Source: an uncultured bacterium (GTDB taxonomy: Bacteria; Verrucomicrobiota; Lentisphaeria; Victivallales; UBA1829). From it: a stretch of DNA of 64,000 nt. The notes beneath the pieces were generated by a model, which searched no databases, was not told the DNA's origin, and was given only the letters and a program-made list of their open reading frames with translations. The DNA is taken from assembly GCA_949297765.1 (NCBI GenBank), contig CASFTV010000016.1, positions 1 to 64,000 of the forward strand, read 5' to 3'. Positions 53,172 to 60,985 of this stretch are shown here, one piece after another; position 1 is the stretch's first letter, and each line of letters opens with the position of its first letter. The translations under genes and the position numbers were made by a program.

Positions 53172-54973
53172 TGAAATTCCGACACCGCCTGCTGCTGAAA
53201 TACGCCGATCTGAGCGTTTCCCGTTTCACGGAGGTCCTGCGCCAGTGGATGGGGCATCAGGGGTATATTCTGCTGCTGAGCATCTTCGTCGGACTTCTTT
53301 CCGGACTCGCGGCGGTGACACTGAAAAACATCACCGATTATTTCCATGAACTTGCCCGGCATGCGGAAGGCCCGTGGGTGATGTGGCTGGCGCCCGCGAT
53401 GCCGGTGGTCGGGATCATCCTGTGCGTGATTTTTGTGAAACTGTTCGTGAAGGGCCGCTACGACAAGAGTCTTGCGAATGTGATCGTTTCGACAACCAAC
53501 GGGACCAGCGACATTCCGAAACAGCATACCTATTCCCATCTCATCACCAGCGGAATCTGCGTGGGTCTCGGCGGAGCCGCCGGACTCGAAGCGCCGATCG
53601 CCCTGACCGGCTCCGCGATCGGTTCCAACGTGGCGAAATTCCTGCACACCGGACTGGAAACCCGGACTCTGTTGCTGGCGTGCGGAGGAGGGGCGGGAAT
53701 TTCCGCCATCTTCAACAGTCCGGTGGCGGGGGCTCTGTTCGCCTGCGAGATTCTGCTGCCGGCGTTTTCGGTTCCGGCGCTTGTTCCGCTGCTGATGGCG
53801 TCGGCGACCGCGGCGGTGGTTTCGGAGACCCTTTGCGACAATCAGCCGTTTGTTCAGCTGAGCAGCGGATGGAGTACCGTGAATCTGCCGTTTTATGTAG
53901 TTCTCGGCGTATGTGCGGGATTTGTTTCCGCCTATACGATCCGGATGTCGGTGCATCTGAACCGGAAGTGGGAGCTGTTTCAGAATCCGTGGCTGAAGGC
54001 TCTGACCGGCGGTGCGATTCTGTATCTGATGTTCCTGACGCTTCCCGCGCTCAAGGGAGAGGGATACAATTTCATTTCGGCCATCGTTGATGGGAAGGAC
54101 GGCGCAATCATGAAGGATTGTCCGTTCGGAGAGCTGATCGGGACGGGATGGCTGTTTCTCGGGATCTGTCTTCTCCTGGTTCTTCTGAAGGTGTTTGCGA
54201 CGTCCGCCACGCTGGATTCCGGAGGAGACGGCGGAATTTTTGCACCGTCGATGTTCATCGGCGCGTTCACGGGCTTCTGCGTGGCGCGGTTTGTGAACAT
54301 GGTGGCGGCGGAAAATTATCATTTGAGCGAGGTGAATTTTATCGCGGTCGGCATGGGAGGTGTCATCGCGGGTGTGATGCACGCGCCCATGACGGGCATG
54401 TTCCTGATCGCGGAGATCACCGGGGGATACCGGTTGTTCATTCCGCTGATGATTGTGGCGTCGCTCTCCTGCTTCATCTGCAAGAAGATCACAAAGTACA
54501 ATGTCTACAAGACCCAGATCCAGGAACACGGGGGATCGCCCGAGCCGAATCAGACGACGCTGATGCTGGAAAAAGTCACGATCGGAGAACTGGTGGAGAA
54601 CGATTTTATTCCGGTTTCCGTGTCGGACAATCTGCGGGTGCTGCTGAAGAACGTCATGAGTTCGCCGCGCAACGTGTTTCCGGTGCTGGATGACAAAGGA
54701 GGGATCGTCGGCATTGTCACGCTGGACGATGTCCGTCCCTTCCTGCTTGATTCGAATCTGTATGACGTGGCGCTGGTCTACGATGTGATGTCGGATGCGC
54801 CGCCGGTGCTTTCGGTGAACGACACGCTCGGCGCGGCGACCCGTCTGTTCGAAAGTCTGCATACCTGGCTGCTGCCCGTCACGGACAATGGGAAGTACAT
54901 CGGATTCGTTTCCAAAGCCGGAGTCTTCGACAAATACCGCGAGATCCTGAGAAACAAGAAAGAACTTTTCTAA
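53171..54973 (+). CDS. ClC-family chloride channel/antiporter with CBS domains
   Basis: A 600-aa protein. The ClC membrane domain (~35-440) has the gating-glutamate motif in GGAAGLEAPIALTGSAIGSNVA and AGISAIFNSPVAGALFACE, and the GGDGGIFAPSMFIGAFTG selectivity loop. The first anion-binding motif is the variant NGTSDIP rather than GSGIP, as in several ClC subfamilies. A cytoplasmic CBS pair (~470-595) follows, with VSVSDNLRVLLKNV and LYDVALVYDVMSDAPPVLSVNDTL. Transport of Cl- or F- is inferred from the family. Located between nrdR and the orphan ATP-cone gene. Confidence 0.92.
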   Translation: MKFRHRLLLKYADLSVSRFTEVLRQWMGHQGYILLLSIFVGLLSGLAAVTLKNITDYFHELARHAEGPWVMWLAPAMPVVGIILCVIFVKLFVKGRYDKSLANVIVSTTNGTSDIPKQHTYSHLITSGICVGLGGAAGLEAPIALTGSAIGSNVAKFLHTGLETRTLLLACGGGAGISAIFNSPVAGALFACEILLPAFSVPALVPLLMASATAAVVSETLCDNQPFVQLSSGWSTVNLPFYVVLGVCAGFVSAYTIRMSVHLNRKWELFQNPWLKALTGGAILYLMFLTLPALKGEGYNFISAIVDGKDGAIMKDCPFGELIGTGWLFLGICLLLVLLKVFATSATLDSGGDGGIFAPSMFIGAFTGFCVARFVNMVAAENYHLSEVNFIAVGMGGVIAGVMHAPMTGMFLIAEITGGYRLFIPLMIVASLSCFICKKITKYNVYKTQIQEHGGSPEPNQTTLMLEKVTIGELVENDFIPVSVSDNLRVLLKNVMSSPRNVFPVLDDKGGIVGIVTLDDVRPFLLDSNLYDVALVYDVMSDAPPVLSVNDTLGAATRLFESLHTWLLPVTDNGKYIGFVSKAGVFDKYREILRNKKELF

Positions 54974-54987
54974 AGGATTTTTGAAAC

Positions 54988-55953
54988 ATGATTCAGCTGA
55001 GCAATACATCCATCATGATTTTCCGGGCGGACGGCACAACGGTTCCGTTCGATGTGGAGGAGATCCAGACCCGGATCATCCGGGCCTGCATCGCCGCCGG
55101 AGAAACGGAGTCGTGGATCGCGGGCGATCTTTCCCTCTCCGTTGAATTTGCTCTGCTCTCGACCCGGAGCCGCACCATCAAAGAGAGCGATCTGGACAGC
55201 ATGATCGTGCGGGCGCTGGAGGATTCCGGTTATCCGCATGTGGCCGCCGACTTCAAGCGCAGTGCCTCGACCGGCGCGCTTTCCGATATCCCGGTCAACG
55301 AGAAAACCGTCCGCGCCGCTCTTGCTCCTGTTCTCTCCCTTCCCGAGGAGAAACTGGAGCAGATCGCCTCCAAAGTCATGCAGGCTCTGCTGGGAATCGG
55401 ATTTGAGGCCTGTTCTCCCCGGCTGATGGTTGAACTGGCCCGCCATTACCGTGACACGGATCCGGAATCGACACCGGTCCTGCATCTCCGTCCGCGTCCG
55501 CTGAAGCCCGGGGACGATGTCATGCTGCTGCGGCCCTCCGATTTTCATACGCTCGCTTCGGTGAACCTGAAGGATCTTCTGACAGGAGAAAGCCTCCGCG
55601 TACACGGCGTCAGCCGCCTGTTCGCCGCTCTGAAGATCGACATTTCCCTGACCCGCTTCGCCGATGCGATGGAACTTTCCAAACCGGTTTCGGAGCTTGC
55701 GCTGCAGTCCACCTGGGGACGGCTCGTGCTGGCGGTGGACGAGATCTGCGAGAAGGCGGAACGCTTCTGCCGCGGGGAAAAAGATCCTCCCGCTCTGCCC
55801 CTTCCGCTCTGTCTCACCTTCCGCGATGCGGAAAAATTCGCAGTCGCCTATATGGATTGTCCGAAAGCCGTCACGGAAGGCTGCATTCACGGCTTCGTGA
55901 CCGATTTCACCGCCTGCCTGAAACAGAAGCCGTTCAAAATCAACGTCGATTGA
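54988..55953 (+). CDS. Orphan ATP-cone domain protein
   Basis: A 321-aa protein whose residues ~8-95 resemble an ATP cone (IMIFRADGTTVPFDVEEIQTRIIRAC, then ESDLDSMIVRALEDSGYPHVAADF), the nucleotide-sensing domain of NrdR and ribonucleotide reductases. No zinc ribbon and no reductase domain follow. Residues ~110-200 may be a degenerate second cone-like or helical region (NEKTVRAALAPVLSLPEEKLEQIASKVMQALL), and the remainder is unrecognised. It is 14 bases after the ClC gene in the nrdR operon. A nucleotide-responsive role is inferred only. Confidence 0.7.
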   Translation: MIQLSNTSIMIFRADGTTVPFDVEEIQTRIIRACIAAGETESWIAGDLSLSVEFALLSTRSRTIKESDLDSMIVRALEDSGYPHVAADFKRSASTGALSDIPVNEKTVRAALAPVLSLPEEKLEQIASKVMQALLGIGFEACSPRLMVELARHYRDTDPESTPVLHLRPRPLKPGDDVMLLRPSDFHTLASVNLKDLLTGESLRVHGVSRLFAALKIDISLTRFADAMELSKPVSELALQSTWGRLVLAVDEICEKAERFCRGEKDPPALPLPLCLTFRDAEKFAVAYMDCPKAVTEGCIHGFVTDFTACLKQKPFKINVD

Positions 55954-55979
55954 AGAAGAACGCCGCGCGGGAGAAAGAC

Positions 55980-56064
55980 TGGTGCCCGGAGCGGGACTCG
56001 AACCCGCACATCCATAGGATAACAGATTTTAAGTCTGTTGCGTCTGCCATTTCGCCATCCGGGC
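55980..56064 (-). tRNA. tRNA-Leu (anticodon TAA)
   Basis: An 85-nt class II tRNA on the minus strand: acceptor GCCCGGA/TCCGGGC, discriminator A and encoded CCA, anticodon stem ACAGA/TCTGT with loop CTTAAAA (anticodon TAA), an extended variable arm, and T-arm GCGGG-TTCGAGT-CCCGC. It decodes TTA. A reading frame over 55857-56210 is a typical tRNA artefact. Confidence 0.95.
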
Positions 56065-56086
56065 GGCCGTCTGTTGAGGGCCTTCT

Positions 56087-56114
56087 ACTATATCCCCGAA
56101 ATCCGATCTTTCAA
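56087..56114 (-). promoter_or_regulatory. Promoter of tRNA-Leu
   Basis: Minus strand -35 TTGAAA (56109-56114), 16-bp spacer, -10 TATAGT (56087-56092). Confidence 0.7.
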
Positions 56115-56139
56115 GAATTCCGGAGAAAATTTCCGGGTC

Positions 56140-57858
56140 TCAATGATCTCCGGAAGGACGTGCATCCACAATCTGGAGCTGTCTGCGCCGTTCCCCGTAG
56201 TACTCGTTGATCTGGGGAATCGCCACCACGTCCCATGTCGTATGCGGTTCCAGGAGCATGTTGAATGCGATGAAATCCGTCGAATCGCCGTTGCGGTCCC
56301 GGAGGATTCCCTTCGTGTGTCCCGCCTTGATCGGAAAGGTCCGCGCGATTTCCACGCTGTTCAGCCGGAAACAGGGCTGCGGATTTCCGTGTCCGAAAGG
56401 TCCGAGACGGTCATAGTAGGAGAAAAATTCATCGCCGAGATCCGCCAGAGTCGCGGTTCCGTCGTAGGAGACACTGTCGATCAGGTCCTCCGGCGTGATC
56501 TCCGAGCGGACCGTCTCTTCAAAGATCCGGCGGAATTCCGGAATGTTCTCCTTGCGCAGCCCGAGTCCGACCGCCATCGGATGTCCCCCGTACCGGGTCA
56601 GCAGATGCGAACACTTCGAAAGCACCTTGATCAGATTCAGTCCGCCGATGCTCCGTCCGGATCCGTGCGCCTCGTCTCCCTGAATGGTCAGAACGATCGC
56701 CGGACGGTTGTAATCTCTCGCAAAGCGCGACGCCACAATTCCGATCACTCCCTGGTGCCAGTTGTCCCCCGCCGCAATGATCGAAAAACTGCTCGAGAAA
56801 TCCGGCGCGGATTCCACATAGTGCTTGGCTTCGTTGAAAATCTCCTGTTCCTTTGTCTGGCGCTTCTGGTTGAACAGCTCCAGCATGTCCGCATAGTGGT
56901 AGGCGTCGACAATCTTCGACGCGGTCAGCAGCTGGAGCGCTGAAATCGCATTTCCGAGCCGCCCCGCGGCATTGATCCGCGGCGCCATCTTGAACGTGAT
57001 GTCCGACGGTTTGATCGACGATCCCGAAATCCGCGCCACTTCGATCAGCGCCCGCACCCCCGGACGGAGCTGCCGTTTCAGCATCTCCATTCCGTGCTTG
57101 ACCAGAATCCGGTTTTCGGAGAGCAGCGGCACAATATCCGCAACGGTTCCGAGCGCCACATAATCCAGCACCTCTTTGAGTTCCGTCATATAGCCGCCCA
57201 GATTGTGTTCGCGCCCGTACTTCAGAAACGCGTGTCCCAGTTTGAACGCGACTCCCACTCCGGAAAGATTGTGCATATCCGCCAGTTCCGCGTGGATTTT
57301 CGGATTGATGTTCGCCAGTGCCTGCGGAAGCGCCTCCCCCGGTTCGTGATGATCCGTGATGATGACATCAATTCCGCGCCGGGCCGCATCCTCCACGGCT
57401 TCACAGCTGTTGATTCCGCAGTCCACGGTGACCAGAACTCCGCAGTCGCCGCCCGCGGCTTCCAGCGCTTTTGCCAGAGAGTCCGGAGTGAATCCGTATC
57501 CGTCGTCGAAGCGGTGCGGAAGAAAATTCGTCACAATTGCGCCGTTGCGTTCCAGAATCCACGAGAGCAGCGCCGTGGCGGTAATACCATCGGTGTCATA
57601 ATCTCCGTGAATGAGGATGTGTTCCCGGTCGACAATCGCCTGCCAGAGGCGTTTAACGGCTGTTTCCATGCCGGGGAAACGGAACGGATCGCTCAAATCG
57701 GAAAAGGACGCATTGAAATACATATCCACATGTCGGACATCAATGCCCCGCGCCGCAAGATACATCGCAATCGCTCTCGGCAGCGCTTTTTCCCGGATCA
57801 GTTCCCCCGTGACTGTTTCTTTGCCATCAGACGCACAAGTCCATAATTTTGTACCCAT
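56140..57858 (-). CDS. recJ: Single-stranded-DNA-specific exonuclease RecJ
   Basis: A 572-aa DHH-family 5'-3' ssDNA exonuclease used in recombination and repair. The DHH motifs are HILIHGDYDTDGITATALL, VLVTVDCGINSCEA, VIITDHHEPGEALP and HNLSGVGVAFKLGHA. DHHA1-domain blocks GVIGIVASRFARDYNRPAIVL and HGSGRSIGGLNLIKVL, with GGHPMAVGL, follow, and the OB-fold is C-terminal. The ATG at 57858 follows GAAAGG; an upstream GTG at 57891 coincides with the predicted transcript start and is less likely. Confidence 0.96.
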   Translation of the reverse strand: MGTKLWTCASDGKETVTGELIREKALPRAIAMYLAARGIDVRHVDMYFNASFSDLSDPFRFPGMETAVKRLWQAIVDREHILIHGDYDTDGITATALLSWILERNGAIVTNFLPHRFDDGYGFTPDSLAKALEAAGGDCGVLVTVDCGINSCEAVEDAARRGIDVIITDHHEPGEALPQALANINPKIHAELADMHNLSGVGVAFKLGHAFLKYGREHNLGGYMTELKEVLDYVALGTVADIVPLLSENRILVKHGMEMLKRQLRPGVRALIEVARISGSSIKPSDITFKMAPRINAAGRLGNAISALQLLTASKIVDAYHYADMLELFNQKRQTKEQEIFNEAKHYVESAPDFSSSFSIIAAGDNWHQGVIGIVASRFARDYNRPAIVLTIQGDEAHGSGRSIGGLNLIKVLSKCSHLLTRYGGHPMAVGLGLRKENIPEFRRIFEETVRSEITPEDLIDSVSYDGTATLADLGDEFFSYYDRLGPFGHGNPQPCFRLNSVEIARTFPIKAGHTKGILRDRNGDSTDFIAFNMLLEPHTTWDVVAIPQINEYYGERRRQLQIVDARPSGDH

Positions 57859-57896
57859 TTTGCCTTTCTTGCTTTTTTCTTTCTGCAGCACTCTGC

Positions 57897-57925
57897 AATA
57901 TACAATGAAAACCGGAAAACATCAA
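57897..57925 (-). promoter_or_regulatory. Promoter of recJ
   Basis: Minus strand -35 TTGATG (57920-57925), 17-bp spacer, -10 TATATT (57897-57902). Confidence 0.6.
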
Positions 57926-57989
57926 ATCTATTCTTGAAATTTACGGAAAATCTTTTGTTTTTTTCATCGTTTCCCGCTGTTTTTCTCCC

Positions 57990-58070
57990 TTTTGAAAGAA
58001 AATATTTCATAAAAATAAAATAATAAAAAATATTTATAATTAATACAATAAAATTATTTTGGCGTCGTTT
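57990..58070 (+). promoter_or_regulatory. Very AT-rich promoter region of the first small secreted protein
   Basis: An unusually AT-rich tract (mostly A/T from about 58000 to 58062) lies upstream of the gene at 58137. It contains several overlapping -10-like TATAAT/TAAAAT boxes and a TTGAAA near 57993. The exact promoter cannot be fixed; the tract could act as an UP element or a nucleoid-protein site. Confidence 0.4.
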
Positions 58071-58136
58071 TATGATTGAATCGCCAAGGAAGAGAGAGCA
58101 ATTCAAATCAGATTCAGAAAAGAAAGGAACTGGAAT

Positions 58137-58418
58137 ATGAATACCAGAAAATTTTTCACAGTTGCCGCCGCAGCCGCCGCGCTGTTCGTGTCCGGAAGCG
58201 TTTTCGCCGGAGGACATCACCACGGGGAGGATCACAACAATGGGATCCGGCTGGCCGCCGATATTGTCCATCTTGTCAAGAGCGTGGTGACGCCGACCGT
58301 GGTTGTCCAGCAGCCGCCCCCGCCGGTGGTTGTGGTGCCCGCTCCGGTTCAGGAGATCCGTTTCTGCAATCCTCCGCCGCGCCCCTGTCCGCCTCGCCAT
58401 TTCCGCGGAAGATGGTGA
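58137..58418 (+). CDS. Small secreted His/Pro-rich protein
   Basis: A 93-aa protein not assigned to a family. Signal peptide (~1-24, ending VFA) is followed by a histidine-rich start GGHHHGEDHNNG, a short amphipathic block IRLAADIVHLVKSVVTPTVVV, then a Pro-rich tail with PPPPVVVVPAP and two Cys (CNPPPRPC). The same order is seen in the next gene, so the two are paralogues. The His cluster suggests metal binding, which is only a guess. The start follows AAAGGAAC. Confidence 0.7.
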   Translation: MNTRKFFTVAAAAAALFVSGSVFAGGHHHGEDHNNGIRLAADIVHLVKSVVTPTVVVQQPPPPVVVVPAPVQEIRFCNPPPRPCPPRHFRGRW

Positions 58419-58449
58419 TCCGAGAGGAAGCGGTTGCTGAAAAGTAATT

Positions 58450-58478
58450 TGCAATTTACCCGAAATCATGATAAACTA
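58450..58478 (+). promoter_or_regulatory. Promoter of the second small secreted protein
   Basis: -35 TTGCAA (58450-58455), 17-bp spacer, -10 TAAACT (58473-58478). A 9-bp hairpin ATCCCGGAG/CTCCGGGAT (58479-58504) begins at the predicted transcript start and may protect the 5' end. Confidence 0.6.
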
Positions 58479-58522
58479 TCCCGGAGGAGTTTTTCTCCGG
58501 GATTTACTGAAAGGAGTCGATC

Positions 58523-59257
58523 ATGAAAGCCAGAGTTCTTCTTCCGGTCTGCGCCGTTCTGACGGTGTTCTGCTGTTCCGTCTCCGCGGGGCCGCATCAT
58601 CCGCACCGCAGCGACGGACTGCTTCTGGCCGCTCAGATTACCGGTCTTGTAAGAAGTGTGCTGTTTCCGCCGCTGGTGGTTCTCCCTCCGGTTGCCGCAG
58701 TGGTCTATACGCAGCCGCAGGCATCAACTGTGATCGTCCAGCCGGACGAGAACGGAATATACGGTTCAACGATCGTGGATCATCCGGTGATCCAGACCAC
58801 GGTTCCGACCGTGATCTATCAGGAACGGTCCCCCGTGTTCTATTATGATTCCTCCTGTCTGCTTCTTCCGCCGGTGTTTTTCCGTCCGCCTCCGCCGCCT
58901 CCTCCGAGACCGCGTCCTCCGAGGCCGCGTCCTCCGGTCATCATCGAACGTCCGCGTCCGCCGCGTCCACAGCCTCCGCCGAAGCCGCGCCCGAAACCGA
59001 ACCGTCCGCGTCCGCAGGAGCGTCCGGACCGTCCGCCGCTGAAGTATCCGGTGACGACGCCTCCGGGCCAGTATCGTCCCGATCCGAATCCGGGCCGCTA
59101 TCAGCGCCTGCCCGCTCCGGCGCAGAAGTACAAGGTGGAGGTGCCGACCTATGCGCCCGCTCCGCCGAAGGGACAGTGGCAGCCGCTTCCCTCTCCGTCG
59201 CGGAATTATCAGTCTGCGCCGCGCCCGGCCCGTCCGGACGGCGGTCCGCGCCGCTGA
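58523..59257 (+). CDS. Secreted proline/arginine-rich protein, paralogue of the previous gene
   Basis: A 244-aa protein. Signal peptide (~1-22) is followed by GPHHPHRSDGLLLAAQITGLVRSVLFPPLVVLPP, which matches the previous protein's His-rich start and LAA-x-I-x2-LV-x-SV block. A ~60-residue Val/Ile/Tyr-rich part follows. Residues ~120-190 are a highly biased Pro/Arg repeat (PPPPPPP then PRPPRPRPP-type units), and the tail is Pro/Gln/Tyr-rich. It is probably an extended, cell-wall- or envelope-spanning protein. The Pro/Arg repeat is codon-repetitive and could slip. Confidence 0.75.
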   Translation: MKARVLLPVCAVLTVFCCSVSAGPHHPHRSDGLLLAAQITGLVRSVLFPPLVVLPPVAAVVYTQPQASTVIVQPDENGIYGSTIVDHPVIQTTVPTVIYQERSPVFYYDSSCLLLPPVFFRPPPPPPPRPRPPRPRPPVIIERPRPPRPQPPPKPRPKPNRPRPQERPDRPPLKYPVTTPPGQYRPDPNPGRYQRLPAPAQKYKVEVPTYAPAPPKGQWQPLPSPSRNYQSAPRPARPDGGPRR

Positions 59258-59332
59258 CGGTTCTCCGCTCCATCGGGAAACGCATCGTTCCCGTTTCGGG
59301 AAAGGAATGTTCCGGGGAATCGCATTCCGCGC

Positions 59333-59361
59333 TTGTATTCCCCGGTCCGGCATGATACATT
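59333..59361 (+). promoter_or_regulatory. Promoter of the LCAT-like/fusion operon
   Basis: -35 TTGTAT (59333-59338), 17-bp spacer, -10 TACATT (59356-59361), about 80 bases before the start codon. Confidence 0.6.
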
Positions 59362-59446
59362 ACTGCCGCCGGGGAGGGCGCGGAACCGGACTTTTCCACG
59401 CATCTTTTCCGAACCATGTCACAACGAACCGAAACGCGGAGGATGT

Positions 59447-60985
59447 ATGACAACAGATGAATTGAAACACAAAGCGCTTGCGTATACCCTGCCTCTGGTG
59501 CCGGCGCTCCTGCTCCTGAACGCCTGTGCGTCGACGGAGAGCGGTTCCTATCAGGATCCGAAGCCTCACGGGAAAACCGTTTACACCGAAGTGATGAAGA
59601 AGGCCTTCCAGTATGAGGGGCCTGCGCGCAATCCGGTGATCGTGATCCACGGTCTGCTCGGATCCCAGCTTGTCGATTCCCGGGACGGATCGAATATCTG
59701 GGGTCAGTTTTCTCTGACGGAGATGCTGGCGGGCAACAAGTTTCCGCGTCTGGCGCATCCGATGAAGGAGAAGCAGCCGCTTTCCAAACTTGTTTCCGAG
59801 GTCCGTCCGTCGGGTCTGCTCAGCAAATCCCATATCCGGGTCCTCGGGTTCTCGTTCGATTACGAGGGCTACGAGATTCTTGTGGATGCTCTTTCCAAGG
59901 GGGGATATGTGCCGGATACCGCTCCGCTTCCGGAAGGAAAACACTTCTATTCCCAGTTCGTTTTTTATTATGACTGGCGCCGCGACATTTCGGAGAACGC
60001 CGTCCGCCTGAAGGAGTTTCTCCTGGAGAAGAAGGCCTACCTTGAGGGACGGTACAAGGAGCTGTACGGAGAGAATGACTACAATGTTCATTTTGACCTT
60101 GTCGCGCACAGTATGGGAGGCCTTCTGGCCCGGTACTTCATGCGCTATGGAGGAACGCCGCTTCCGGAGCGCGAACTGGAACTGCCCCGGCTGACCTGGG
60201 AGGGCGCAAAGTATGTGGATCGCCTTGTGATTATCGCGACGCCGAATGCGGGATATCCCGACACGCTCGTGGAGCTGACGGAAGGCCTGCGCCTCGCTCC
60301 CGCGGCGCCCGTGTATCCGAAGGCGGTGATCGGCACATTCCCCTCCTACTATCAGATGCTCCCGAACGAGGAGACCGGCAGCGTGGTGGAAGCGGGGACG
60401 GGAAAACCGGTCAACTGTTTCAGTCTGGAAACGTGGGTGAAGTATCGCTGGGGACTCGCGGATCCCGACGGGGATGAATGGTTCCGGCTCCTGCTTCCCG
60501 AAGTGAAAACACCGGCGGAGCGGCAGAAGATTGTGCGGGAACATCTGGACAAATGTCTCTCCCGGGCAAGACAGTTCAAGCGGGCGATGCAGATTTCCGC
60601 GGTCACGCCGGAAAATGTATCGGTCTATCTGTTTGCCGGCGACTCCATCCTGACGAACTCTGTTCTTTCGGTCAATCCGAAGACCGGCGCGGTGACGGTT
60701 TCAAAACGGGATGCCGGAGATGGAAAGATTCCCGTGATGAGCGCCCGTCTGGATCTGCGGACCGCCGCAGATGTTCTCCCGTTCCTGAAATCCCCGGTTT
60801 CGTGGACCGGAATTTATCATCTTCCCGGCGGACACATGGGCATTATGAACAGCGGCGTGTTTGAGAGCAATCTGCTGTTCCTTCTTCTTTCGGAGCCGAC
60901 TTCCACACAGAAGGCCAATATGAAGCTGTATGAGGAGCTCCTCCAGAAAGACGCGTCCGCGAATGCCGATGGAACGAAGCGCTGA
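59447..60985 (+). CDS. LCAT-like lipase/acyltransferase lipoprotein
   Basis: A 512-aa protein with a lipoprotein signal (lipobox LLNAC, Cys27) and an LCAT/PDAT-type alpha/beta hydrolase fold. It has oxyanion block VIVIHGLLGSQLVD with SNIWGQ, YDWRRDISENA, nucleophile elbow VAHSMGGLLARY (Ser222), and the Asp/His region near the end (GDGKIPVMSARL and HLPGGHMGIM). The family transfers or releases fatty acyl groups of phospholipids or sterols. ATG 59447 follows GGAGG. It overlaps the start of the fusion gene, so they are co-translated. Likely envelope-lipid remodelling. Confidence 0.85.
   Translation: MTTDELKHKALAYTLPLVPALLLLNACASTESGSYQDPKPHGKTVYTEVMKKAFQYEGPARNPVIVIHGLLGSQLVDSRDGSNIWGQFSLTEMLAGNKFPRLAHPMKEKQPLSKLVSEVRPSGLLSKSHIRVLGFSFDYEGYEILVDALSKGGYVPDTAPLPEGKHFYSQFVFYYDWRRDISENAVRLKEFLLEKKAYLEGRYKELYGENDYNVHFDLVAHSMGGLLARYFMRYGGTPLPERELELPRLTWEGAKYVDRLVIIATPNAGYPDTLVELTEGLRLAPAAPVYPKAVIGTFPSYYQMLPNEETGSVVEAGTGKPVNCFSLETWVKYRWGLADPDGDEWFRLLLPEVKTPAERQKIVREHLDKCLSRARQFKRAMQISAVTPENVSVYLFAGDSILTNSVLSVNPKTGAVTVSKRDAGDGKIPVMSARLDLRTAADVLPFLKSPVSWTGIYHLPGGHMGIMNSGVFESNLLFLLLSEPTSTQKANMKLYEELLQKDASANADGTKR

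Noticed and set aside
53078-55009. 643-codon frame opposite the ClC gene
   Set aside because: Shadow; low-complexity His/Arg/Gln composition without domains.
55857-56210. 117-codon plus-strand frame
   Set aside because: It covers tRNA-Leu (ERDSNPH-like peptide, a known artefact) and the end of the ATP-cone gene.
58880-59060. CRISPR-like or tandem DNA repeat in the Pro/Arg region
   Set aside because: The repetition is short, irregular and in frame (CCG/CCT/CGT codons) and is explained by the Pro/Arg-rich protein.
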